Below, piece after piece: positions 31,380-42,049 of a stretch of DNA of 64,000 bases (its first letter is position 1; the number at the start of each line of letters is the position of its first letter). The translations under genes and the position numbers were made by a program. The stretch covers positions 494,502,190 through 494,566,189 of the forward strand of contig CM060990.1 in assembly GCA_030765065.1 (NCBI GenBank), written 5' to 3'. The notes below the pieces were generated by a model. It worked only from the letters and a program-made list of their open reading frames with translations. It had not been told where the DNA came from and ran no database searches. Source of the DNA: Deroplatys truncata. Its lineage: Eukaryota; Arthropoda; Insecta; Mantodea; Mantidae.

Positions 31380-32023
31380 GTGTGTGCGCGAGTATGTGCC
31401 TAGTATCCGTGCGCCACAAGCCAAAACGACGACATTATAGAAAAACTTTATCATTTGCCTACCGGACAGGGACAACCACTAAAAAACCTGAGAAAACCTC
31501 GAAAATTAGAAACGGCTTCGTCAACCACTACAGACAACGCCTACCAACCAGGGAAAACCTATGAAAAAGCAGAAAGAGCTTGCATTCGTTTACCAACCGC
31601 AGAAAACTCCCAAAAAACTAGTTATTTTTAAAAAAAAACGAAAAAAAAAAGAAAAAAAAGAAAAAAAGGAAAAGACGAATAATATAAGTATGGCAACTGC
31701 AACGTGTGTGTGTGTGTGTGTGCGCGCGCGAGTACGTGCCTAGTATCCGTGCGCCGACAAGGTAAAACTTCATCATTTGCCTACCGGGCAGGGACAACCG
31801 CTAAAAAACCTGAGAAAACCTCGAAAATTAGAAACGCCTTCGTCAACCAGTACAGAAAACGCCTACCAACCAGGGAAAACCTATGAAAAAGCAGAAAGAG
31901 CTTGCATTCGTTTACCATCCGCAGAAAACCCCCAAAAAACTAGTTATTTTTAAAAAAAAACGAAAAAACAAAAAGAAAAAAAAGGAAAAGACGAATAATA
32001 TAAGTATGGCAGAAACAGCTTGC
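31380..32023 (+). repeat. 322-bp tandem duplication with (TG)n head
   Basis: ATGAAAAAGCAGAAAGAGCT occurs at 31561 and 31883, a 322-bp period. Each copy starts with a TG-rich run, then GAGTAYGTGCCTAGTATCCG, and ends in an A-rich stretch. Related TG-headed blocks occur at 29850 and 30241. Confidence 0.85.
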
Positions 32024-32078
32024 ATTCGTCTACCAACCAGAGAAAACCCCGAAACACTAGTTATTTAAAATTGCTGAT

Positions 32079-33490
32079 GAGTTCTGGATAGGCTTTTGCA
32101 AATGTTGTTGGTAGCAAAACTTACCTTTTCCATCACCTCCAACATACCCCACTCCCACACCTTTTTTCTTTCCACCAATCATAATCTCTCTTATTCTCAC
32201 CAATCAACAACTTTCATTTGTTCCTTTCCACCAATAACATCACTTCTTATTCCCACCAATCACAACTTCACACGTCGCTTTCTGTTATACTTTTTATCCC
32301 TCGTTCGCTATCTTTCCCCCTCTTTCAGCCCCAACCTCCGCACAGACAACACCTCACCGCTCCTTAACCTCAACTTCATGCCTCCGCCATCTTATTTAGT
32401 TCCCATTTTTACCACCGCGCCTCTCATCTCCCAACCAGATTGCCGGCAAGAACAGATCACGTTCATTCACACCTCGACGGTTGACTCGGCAGCAGCTACT
32501 GTGAACACCTACGTCGTACACGTTTTTAACCGCTTTCGACCGGCTATGAGAACCCTGCTCCTACGTACGCTAGCGACCATCACGATGGTCCAATACCAGG
32601 TTTTTGGTATAGTTAAATTACGCCTCTGCAAAGGGTGTCTGTACCGCTTTAAAAACCTAGGTATATCAGTGCGTAGTGATGTTGGTTGATCTTAAAGCTG
32701 GTTAAGCATTTTCAAAAACAGTTTGCTTTTATTTTTTCGCGTCGCGTGCCGCGCTTTTGGTGACGCATCCACACCGGTAACAGGTAAGTACCACACGCAT
32801 AATTATTTTTCGGACCTGCTTGGCGTAGGAATATATCCTTTCGTGTTTTGGTACTGTAACCTCAAACCTCCTTACCCACCTCTTGCGTCCGCCATCTTGT
32901 TTAGTTCTCACCGCATCTCCTTGTCGCAGACCCTCCGCCATTTTTAGTTCCCACTATTTTAACCTCAAAATCTACTCTTCTAAGCTCTTGCTACCGCCAT
33001 CTTCTTTTAGTTCCCATTCTCACCACCGCCTCTCCTTACCCCCACCTCTTGCGACCGCCATGTTCACCACTAACCTCCAAATTTCCTCGTCCTTAAACCT
33101 CTTGTCTCAACCACCTTGTTTAGTTCCCATTTTCGCCACCGCATCTCATATCGCCCCATCTCTCTATCCACTCAAGAAAACTACCATCCAACGTTCAAAA
33201 AATTGTTGATCAGTTCACGACAGGCTTTTGCAAATCTTGCTGCTAGCAAAACTTACCTTTCCCATCACCTCCAACATACCCCACTCCCACACCTTTTTCT
33301 TTCAACCAATCATAATCTCTCTTATTCTTACCAATCAACAACTCTCATTTGTTCCTTTCCACCAATAACATCACTTGTTATTCCCACCAATCACAACTTC
33401 ACACGTCACTTTCTGTTACACTTTTTATCCCTCGCTCCCCATCTTTTCCCTCTTTCAGTACCGACCTCCGCACAGACAACACCTCGCCAC
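32079..33490 (+). repeat. ~270-bp direct repeat with an OB-gene echo (32079-32345 and 33207-33490)
   Basis: GGCTTTTGCAAAT at 32091 and 33223 starts matching blocks 1,132 bp apart. Each begins with about 45 bp resembling the complement of the OB-like gene near 15361-15410, then CATCACCTCCAACATACC, then pyrimidine-rich CCACCAATCA-type sequence. The intervening DNA is pyrimidine-rich and has no gene. Confidence 0.75.
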
Positions 33491-33606
33491 CCAGCTCCTC
33501 TCCATCACGCGACCTCCATACTCTTCCATCTTCCTTCCTTCATCTTCCACCCGAATTAACGAACCAATCAAAACACTCCACGTCACTTCCTCAATTCTTT
33601 CAACTC

Positions 33607-33765
33607 GTCCCGGATGAGCCAATTGGTTTAACGATAATCCTACCGCTCAGGGCGCTTTTCAAACTTACCGCCGCCGCCGTCGCACGCAGCGACACTAGCG
33701 ACACGAGCGCCCCTAGCGGCAGGATTATCGTTAAAACAATTGGCTCATCCGGGACTATTACTACT
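33607..33765 (-). repeat. Right terminal inverted repeat of the Polinton (159 bp)
   Basis: Inverted partner of 14379-14537, with the same internal palindrome. The shared 9 bp outside the hairpin (AGTAGTAAT) show that the terminal repeat is longer than the hairpin, which argues against two unrelated foldback elements. Confidence 0.95.
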
Positions 33766-33771
33766 GACGCA
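33766..33771. repeat. Right target-site duplication of the Polinton
   Basis: GACGCA directly after the right terminal repeat; identical to 14373-14378. Confidence 0.93.
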
Positions 33772-34385
33772 GATACAGGAATTGAAAGGTAACTGATTAC
33801 AGTAACCTGTGGTTAGGATTTCTGTTAGTATTAGATATTGCTGCAACAAATTAAATGTATAATTGCAACTTTCTAAAGAAAATTAAAGAATTTAAATATA
33901 GAAGCACACGAGGTTAGGTATAGATACGAGAAGCCTGACCTTAAGTCATGCAGAGTATATTTTTTATTTTTTTATTTTTTTTATTTTTTTATTTTTTTTT
34001 GTACGTTAATGATCAATAACATGGGCTTGCTACACTGAAATTGTTCATGTTTATTTCTTTCTCATTAAGATGTGAAAATAGATATCATAATAATGAGTTT
34101 TTAAGAGCCCGAGATTTTAACGGAATTATAATTTCAATAGTTCTTGGTAGTATAACTTTAGTCAATGAAAACTGATAACCTAAATATAACAAACAGTAAT
34201 TTCACGTAATAATACTAGAACGTAATAACTAACAACCAAAACATAACAAACTGTAATTCTACGTAACTTTCTGATTACTTATAGATATGTTAAAGTTACG
34301 TCTTTCTGTCCCATTTGTACGATATTACACCGTAAAGTGATATTTTCAATGGTAATGGCCTTCACTCCTCAGGCTATGCTATCAG
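33772..34385. other. AT-rich spacer right of the Polinton
   Basis: No gene seen. A T-rich run with interspersed A at 33958-34003 is the only obvious structure. Confidence 0.6.
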
Positions 34386-34978
34386 ACAGTGTTTGTATCA
34401 GTCATCTGCTACATTTTGTTCAGACGAGTCAGGAGTAGTCAGATGGAGAGCCTCCAGTAACTGGAGCACAGCACCACTAGTAGACTTTAATGGATCCTTT
34501 GTTCTTCCAACATGCCCACTGGGAGGAAGGGATGAAGGTGAACCCGAAGTGCGAGCAGATCCGGACACGATGTGTGCTATCAGCAAGGACGGGACCCCTA
34601 ATGATTTCAACATGACATCAATCCTGAGCTTAGCACCCATAATATGGGGGTCCCGGGTTGTGAGAGAGCTCCCAGGAAGAAAGGGTCCCGCCAAGAGCCA
34701 GGAAGAAACCTTCCCAGAGCGTATATTCTACCGTCCTCCCATAAATTACCGTCGCCTGGTCCTACAACTCTGAAACAGAAGAGATGAAGCAGATAAAAGG
34801 AAATGACAGGACAAGAAATATGAACAGGAGATTTCTGGCAGAAGGGAACCACGACAGCATTCGCCTACTGACCCAGGGAAACCACGGAAAACCCAGGTCA
34901 AGGTGACCAACTCCACGGAGTCGAACTCGAGATCTGTCAACTACGAGCCTTACACGTTACGCGGAGCCATCCTCGACA
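34386..34978 (-). mobile_element. Long tRNA-headed SINE-like repeat, copy 1
   Basis: On the minus strand the 5' end near 34978 reads as a tRNA-like head: an A-box-like CGTAACGTGTAAGG and a good B box, GAGTTCGACTCC, at about 34922-34933. The body of about 500 bp shares blocks, in the same order, with 56306-56915: for example CACTGGGAGGAAGGGATGAA near 34519-34538 versus CACTGGGAGGGAAGGATGAG near 56403-56422. It is long for a SINE. No coding capacity is seen. Confidence 0.55.
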
Positions 34979-35930
34979 TATGAGTACTTTGATATGCTCC
35001 TTATCAACGGAGAGACGAGAGTTAAAACAAAACAAGACAGATTCAAATAGACGACAAACAACAGCCAAAACTTTCCAGAATGTTGAAAGACGTCTGCGTG
35101 CAACAGGGTCACTTGCAAAGACGTTTCCTGCTAGAGTCACACCAGCAACATCGAATGCTAATGCAGAAGTTGTTTTGAGTGCCATCCTGAATAATCCGCA
35201 CAATAGTACAAGGGCAGCTGCGCAAGTCTTCTGTGGTACGAATACTGCATGCTAATACGTTTCATCCGCATCATTTGTACATACACCAAGAGAGATTTCT
35301 AAACTCGAGTCAACTTCTATGAATGGACGTTAAACCAAGCGACAAATGAAATGAGGTTCGTATCCAGAATCCTGTTTTTCAATGAGCGAGCTTCCACAAT
35401 AATGGGACTATAAATCGCCGTAGTATGCATTATTGGAGTGTTGATAGTCTCCAGTGGATAAGGGAGAAAACATTCCAAGTGCAGTTGTGAGTGAATGTCT
35501 AGTATGGAATCCTGAGTGGCCACCTTATTAGATCATATTTGTTCAAGGAGCACCAACAAGAAGAAGCTATCTGTAACTTCCTCTCAGTGACCTCCAACGG
35601 TTACTAGAGAATGTACCACAGCAGGAGCCAATAACGATATGGTTTCAATTCGATGGTGCTCCACCGCAAAGTCTGCAATCACCCCCAGTCATCTACATGT
35701 GGCACATCCTGGTCATTGGATAGAAAGTCAAGAACCAGTCTCCTGGCCAGACAGATTGCCTGATATAACGTCTCTTGACTTGTTCCTCGGGATTACTTAA
35801 AGCAACAGATTTATGCAGAGAAGACAGTAGATGCAGAGAGCCTTCGTCAACGTATTTCAGTGTTCTGTAGATCTGTTGCACCTGTCATCTTGCACAAAGT
35901 CCGAATTTCCACACAACAGCATACATAGGT
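34972..35930 (+). pseudogene. Mariner-superfamily transposase remnant (DUF4817/DDE_3 type), copy 1
   Basis: Translation across frames shows the EYFDMLLINGE-type helix-turn-helix start near 34975, LRATGSLAKTF near 35090, an ILNNPHNSTRAAAQ block near 35188, the MHYWSVDSLQW block near 35425, and WFQFDGAPP near 35643, which is the second catalytic Asp region of IS630/Tc1/mariner enzymes. DLFL...YLKQQIYAEKT follows near 35775-35825. Numerous stops and frame shifts make it a clear pseudogene. Terminal repeats were not found. Confidence 0.72.
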
Positions 35931-36429
35931 GTACATTAAACTAGAATGTCATCAGTTCGAGCATTTACTGCCTTAGGAAAATCGTGTTCGTGTATTTTAT
36001 TCACAGCAATTTCAAACAAATAGAACTCTGTTAAACATAAGTGTCCTTTCAGGGCCACAATAACATACCAACACGAGTTGATATTAATAACAAAATATCT
36101 TTTTTGCACTGCATCAAAGAACCAAAATTGTAACTCTACCATTACAACTTCCATGCTACAATGTTATACGTAATTTTTCTGTTGGCTTAGATCACATGTA
36201 TATAATCCTTATACCTTCTTCTTTAAATGTGCCTATGTCGCGTTTAAACACTTATCCACCTGTTGCTTACCAACGATAAAAAAAACTCAAAACAATAATA
36301 AAATATTATACATGGGGTAGTACACAAGAATCGGACGGTTTTTAGTTGTCATTTTAGCGTGGAATATGAGAGAAAAAGAAAGCAGCGTTAACTTTATTGT
36401 TAATGTTAAGTGAAGCCATTTTAGCTTCA
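35931..36429. other. Spacer between two transposase remnants
   Basis: AT-rich, no gene or repeat recognised. Confidence 0.55.
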
Positions 36430-37510
36430 ATGGAGCTTTGGACAGCGCGACGTCGTGTTTTAGTTGTGAAAGCATATTTCTAAAGTAGAGATTCTGTTAT
36501 CACAACTAAACGTCTATTTCGAAGGGAGTTTAACATTCCACGTCACGGTGCTATTCCTAGTTCCAACACAATAAAGCTGTGAATTAAAAACATACGTGAA
36601 ACGGCTTCTCCACAGAAGAAGAAACCTCCGGGATTCATTTGAACAGCACTAACGCAAGAGAATATTCAAAATGTAAGCAGAGCTGTTATCAGAGGTCCAC
36701 AAAGGTCTGCAAAGAGACAAGCCATAGCACTAGCTTTGTGATCGTGCAATCCTTTTAGAATTCTTCACCAGGATCTACGCTTCCATCCTTACAAAATTCT
36801 GACTGCTCACCAACGATCAGGATTGTGCATTTTAGGCGGAATTTCGCGGAACAGTTTCTCCTTCTTGCGGAACAGAATCTCAATCTATTCCCGATGACCG
36901 ATGAAGCATACTTTCGCTTATCAGGAAGTGTTAATAAGCAAAACTTCAGATATTGGAGTCCAGAAAACCCCAGATTGGTCAATCAGCAACCTCTTCACTG
37001 TGAAAGAGTTACAGTATTATGTGGGATAGCTTGCTTTGGAGTGAAAGGGCTATACCTTTTGAGGATGAAAATAATAAATGTCTAAGTGTTATGTCAGCGC
37101 GTTATATGGAAATGCTACATGGTTTTGCGCACTTTAATTACCAGAGAAGAGCAATTGACATTAATCCTATATTGTTCCAGCAGGATGGGGCTGAAATTCA
37201 TACAGCGAGAGAAACAATGACTATCCTGGGTGCAGTTTTTCCAGAACATGTGTCGCAAAATAGCGTGCAGTGGGTAGCACGTTCCCAAGTTCAACTCTGT
37301 GACTATTTTCTCTGGAATTTCCTTAAAAGTAAAGTTTTTATGACACAAGACCTAGAAACATCAATGACTTAAAGCAAAGAATTTCAAAAGAGATGCGTGC
37401 AATCCAACCTGACCTAATTCAGAGAGCAATGAAAGATCTCCAAGAGTCAGATTGAATGAGTTGTGAGAACTGGAAGAAGATATCTCAGTAATATGATTTT
37501 CAAAAATTGA
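36430..37510 (+). pseudogene. Mariner-superfamily transposase remnant, copy 2 (different family)
   Basis: Starts at ATG 36430 with ELWTARRRVLVVKAYF, then RLFRREFNIPRHGAIPSSNT (helix-turn-helix part), an ENIQNVSRAVIRGPQRSAKR block, then DEAYFRLSGSVNKQNFRYW near 36900-36955 with the first catalytic Asp, FQQDGAEIHTARETM near 37175-37220 with the second, and FLWNFLKSKVFMTQ near 37310 close to the third. The order and spacing fit full-length IS630/Tc1/mariner-type enzymes of arthropods. Several stops and shifts interrupt it (for example around 36600, 36740 and 37084). No terminal repeats were recognised. Confidence 0.78.
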
Positions 37511-38224
37511 AATAGCACGAAATGTAGTATTTAGGTTCATAAGGCACATTTCATTCAATCCGATTTTAACAAAGTTATTTAATTTTAGAAACTCTTCAGT
37601 TTTATCTACCCCACCTGTACAAATAAAAATAAAAACAATTGGAAATAAAAACGATATTAAGAATGTTTAACATAATACTAGTTTTAACTTAGATTATTTA
37701 TGAAGAAAACAGCAAACAAGTTATGTGCAGAGGTAGCTCGAAACACCTTTACTAGAGACGGATTTTCTAGCAACGAAACATTCTTTCAAATTGAGCTATT
37801 TAGGAGGATGAGGGTTTATCGGTCAGGTTAATATAATATGAAGTCTTAGCTTGTAAGATTATGTATTTTGATTTGTGCAAAAACTTCGTTGCGCCAGTCG
37901 TCTATTTACGGATGCACTGAAACACAATACCATAACTTATGTCATATAATTAGTCATTTTGCAATGTGTGCAACCAAAGATATCCATGTTACAGAATTTG
38001 CGTAGATACCATAGGGACCGATGTTTTCATGCTAGAGTATTACTTGCGGGTTGCATAAAACGACAAAGGTTGACTCACCTGGCATATTAAAGCATCTTCC
38101 TTGATATAGACGCAATCTAGCTATTTGATTTGATAGCCAGGCTACAATAACTGCCCTTATATCCTTAAGAACAACGTCGAAGTTAGTACGGCTTTGCCGG
38201 TGGACGTTGGACAACCTAGATGTT
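37511..38224. other. Spacer, nothing recognised
   Basis: AT-rich DNA without convincing coding or repeat structure. Confidence 0.5.
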
Positions 38225-38620
38225 CTAGGCCTGGTAACACGTATGTGGATACCGCGACACTAGGGCATTAATGGGCAGACACTTGCAGAAGAAGAGGCGG
38301 CATCCTCTTTTGTGGTACCTGAACCCTTTTTTTTTGGTTATCCCTCTAAAGCGTTAGCTTGATCCTGACTAGAAGGACGCTCCAGGAGAATCTGGTGATG
38401 GGTCAAATCAAACAGCAGCTAGATTAAGTTCGCGATACTGAACCTAGTCCCAGATGTAGAAAGGCATTATTGCTTCTTAATCGAATGCAGCGGATTGTTG
38501 GTTTTCTTACAGGCTACCACATCCTTCGTAGGCATTTACATACTATGGGACTCTACCTCACACATCTTATGCAGATGCTCAAATCTAGATATGTAAGCTA
38601 CATAAGTGTGCTCTTAGGCA
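38225..38620 (+). mobile_element. 3' fragment of an RNase H-type LINE
   Basis: Broken frames give the end of RNase H and the post-RNase H region: SSFVVPEPFF near 38300-38330, then LLLNRMQRIVGFLTGYHILR and HLHTMGLYLTH near 38472-38560. The same block, as HNTLHRHLCIMGL, closes LINE D near 46440-46480. This is a short 5'-truncated piece. Confidence 0.6.
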
Positions 38621-41425
38621 ACGAATACACGAAGAAAGCTAATATCAGGGACATAAGTTTTGTTCGGAATAAGTGGACCTCGAATACACTAGTGTATGTG
38701 AGCACAATAGGTCTACATGGTCTAAGTGAAGGGCTCAGTTTTGGGCTCACAATTTTTTTCGATCCATTCTTCCATCTATCTGTATGACGAAACACATATG
38801 CTTGGACAGGATGGATGGAAGCAGCATTCTGCGAGAGCTAATTAACTTCATAGTTTAAGAACGCTAATAAACATTTGGAAGGGAATCTAAAAATATCTTT
38901 ATGAGAATGTAATCATGAAATTAGGACTTCTACAACGTTTAGTTACATTTGGGTACCAAGTTTACCTCCAAGTTTTATGATAAATATCTTCTGTGAGGAA
39001 TTTCAGCCTTATTTCTTACATATTTTATATTTTATAAATATTTTACTTAACATTGTTAATGTTATACAAAAAGTTCCTTGAATCATATTTTTAAATTTTT
39101 TCGCGACTTTCAGGAATACGATTCCCTATAGATGTGGAATGAGAAGTTAATACTCCGTTATTTTTTTACCAATTAATGGTTACTCAATAATATATCGCTC
39201 TTAATTAAAAAAAACATATAGAACCGTTCTGTGTGCGGTGTGCCGTAATTTATAATTATGTACGATGATACCAAAACTTATGGCAACATTAACTTTAAGC
39301 AGTATGTATTGAATTTTAGAAACACACTTATAAATATTACCGCTTACGCTCTTTTAAGACTCAGCTGATAAGTTTCCGCAGCCGGCTGTACCTGTGCTTC
39401 GTTTCCACGTTTGAACTCTTACCGTATAGAAATTGGTACCATTAAGTTAAAACTACAACTGTTTCGAAAAGAACACAATTAAACCTTTCTTAGCCGATGA
39501 AAAAAAAACTGTACGTACCTCAGAATCTTGTGACTGTAAACAAGTGAAGTCAAACATTAAAATGTTAATAATCTCGATGTGCGCTTTGTTGTATTTCAAG
39601 TGGTTTGCCTACGTGGTTTAGTTTTTCATCTGTTAAAATAACGTATCTTCATCCATTAGAAAGTTGAACAGCAGTCGAAAAATGTGGTGCCAGGGCTGGG
39701 ATTGGATTCAAGGGATCTTCGGCTGTGCCTGCAACGCTATTCACCTGAGCAAAGATATGTTATTTCTGTGTATTTCAGGTCTTGGAGGTGTACCTACCAG
39801 AACACATGCATAAGACGAGAAAGTTTAACGCGCTTTTGTGTATCTTGCCATGGTCGCTCGGGGGTAACGTAGAGCATAGGCAGAGAGAGCAGAAGATTCA
39901 TATTTCAAGTTACAGCAGAACATAGAGTTTTTGAAATCTGATACAGCTTTTCAGCAAGTGAAAGGAAACAATTAAAGAAAAACATATTCATTCGTGCTTT
40001 CTCTTTTGCACTGAAATAAAGAAATTTGAAAATGTGTACAAAATTGCCAACCGAGGTTCTAAAAGGAGCTAAATTATTAGAAACTTTCTCAATAAATCCC
40101 GCACCCAGCAAAAGGGTGCTTCATTAGGTACAAGACTTAGTCTCTGACAATGCTGATGGAATGTATAGGGTAAAGTAGAACAGTAGTGGTCGCGGCGAAC
40201 ATGGTAGTTGAGGCTTAAAACATCCCTTGAGCAATCTGTATTTATTACCAAAGCACAATACTAAGGCGTAACATTTCAAGCCATTCTGAGAAACATTGCA
40301 GCGCAGCAGATGTTGAAGAGCAGAAAAAATTTTGAATGCCTTATATCAAAGGATGGTGTGCGAAAAGGAAGAATGTACTAAAAGACATCGAGTAGTTATG
40401 TGAATCTGGAGGTTGTTTGTAATTTTAGAATGTTGTTTCTTAAACAAACACAGATTAACATAAAAATGTGCATGACTGCAGTTTAAACTATGCCTTTTTT
40501 CGCAATTTAAGGACAAAAGAATTCCATTTCAACATTTGTCTAACACACACTGGAATCCATTAGCATTATCACTTTTATGGTCGACTTGAAACAAATTGCA
40601 AGAAATAAAAATGAAATAATGAGCGACATTATACTTGGTATGAAAGGAAAGGGGATCAGGAACAGCCTCTCTTAACGAGTTTATCTCCTTCTGGTGTAAA
40701 CAACGAGAGACAGGCTACAGTACGTGGGGTTTAAGTTGACTATTTGGACGCTAACCGACCGGTCTAGGAAGGAGATGCGCTAATGACGGTCCGAGTGCTG
40801 AGAAACTCTATCACAGTCACCCTTCAATGCCTAGTCTCTCAGTAACAATTCCAATTGTAATAGTGTTGTTTCCAATTGCATTTTGGCATGAAATATGGAA
40901 AATATTCTGAAATCCTCGTTCGTCCTTGCTACGCTGGCTCATGTTTTGTTACAATAGGGTGTTGGTTGTTCTCTTCTAAATGTCATCTTTCAACCTAACC
41001 CAGATTTTAAGTAGTATAATAACGTTTTGAGATTAGGCAGTTAAGGATTACCAACTGTCGTGTGAAGTATAGTGCTATCTTTTCTACTTTCCATGTTCTA
41101 ATTTAAGGCAAATGCACTGTAGTCCTATGTATGTGACTGGAGATCCTACACTGTAGAGAGAAGGGTCAGAAATGAGTTACTGAAGGAACCCACAGCAGCC
41201 ACAGTATTTATGTCGAACCTTTTATCCTGAGACAAGGCAACGTAATCTAAAATTGTTGCCGCCGTGGAACAGTGCTGCTGAAATCTGTGACACATCTCCA
41301 AGAATCGAATCCTTTTAGTGAACACTGAATGACCTTTAACGCTCGCTTAGAATTCACATGCACCACAGGCGGTGATACGGGTGACATATGAAATAAAATG
41401 ATAATTTAGACAGGAAATTTAGGAA
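38621..41425. other. Long AT-rich stretch, no gene recognised
   Basis: Scattered short frames only. No transposase, RT or exon could be identified. Confidence 0.5.
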
Positions 41426-41620
41426 GAAAACGTTCCAGTCCTACGTTTAGGGTACTTCCCCGACATTTGCCAGTTAGGACGAATGAGAAAAACCTTGAAG
41501 AGAACCTCAGCCAGACAGAACGGTCCTGGCTGGATTTGAACGGTACATCTCTCCTTCACACGTCCGTACCCTAACGACCTCGGTTACGCCTGTCGCTATT
41601 CCGTTGGTGAAACAATTACT
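41426..41620 (-). mobile_element. tRNA-headed SINE-like fragment
   Basis: On the minus strand the head near 41585-41525 has an A-box-like GTTAGGGTACGG and a B-box-like GTTCAAATCC. The following ~100 bp resemble the head-proximal part of the long SINE-like copies at 34.4-35.0 and 56.3-56.9 kb. The rest of the body is missing. Confidence 0.4.
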
Positions 41621-42049
41621 TCATCATGTTCGTTGTTTTTAACGGTACTCAACTACCAAGAACGTAGATAACTAAATTAAGTATGAATTACCCTTTGCTC
41701 ACCTCTTTAAGATGAGGTAAGTAATATTATGTAAATCAAGTTGCTAGAATTGTGCAAGAGGGGAGAAATGATATTTAAGAAGAGGAAGCTACACATTTCC
41801 AACGTAAATCAGCCTGTTCTGATATGGACCACTTTTTTGACTTAGCACTCAGTTCACACTCAAAATCTTCATTTTTTCCATCTGTTATTTAATGACTGAA
41901 ATACACACCCTCAAAATTTAAAGCTTAATGAATGATCAACTTAAAATAGTTTCTATCAAATTATAAGCATAACAAAGATTTGGCATGCCATGATTTTTAA
42001 TTTAAAAATTCACTCGATTTAATAGCATTAATTCTGGTGTGATGTTAAA

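Larger units (their letters stand above)
27800..33600. repeat. Gene-less right arm of the Polinton, built of repeated modules
   Basis: No credible gene is seen over 5.8 kb. Visible modules: a diverged leading region, 27.9-29.8 kb, with pieces that recur inverted (28.64-28.74 versus 30.72-30.84 kb); four (TG)n-headed blocks; a 478-bp tandem duplication; a 322-bp tandem duplication; a ~200-bp block at 30041-30232 and 32529-32729; and a ~270-bp block at 32079-32345 and 33207-33490. A (TAA)n microsatellite lies at 29490-29548. A lysine-coding A-rich stretch around 31620-31680 gives false frames. Confidence 0.75.
14379..33765 (-). mobile_element. Polinton/Maverick element, structurally complete, several genes broken
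   Basis: A 19.4-kb element with 159-bp terminal inverted repeats starting AGTAGTAATAGTCCCGG and an exact 6-bp duplication GACGCA on both sides. A 5'-AG start and a 6-bp duplication are the published hallmarks of Polintons. All recognised genes are on the minus strand: polymerase B, packaging ATPase, DD35E integrase with chromodomain, major and minor capsid proteins, adenain-type protease, small basic virion proteins and an accessory block. The terminal repeats differ at about 5 of 159 positions, which suggests a fairly recent insertion. The element as a whole carries roughly six breaks in its core genes and is treated as a fossil. Its right third has no genes and is made of repeats. Confidence 0.95.

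Noticed and set aside
31561-32068. Two lysine-rich plus-strand frames
   Set aside because: Come from A-rich stretches within the 322-bp tandem duplication.
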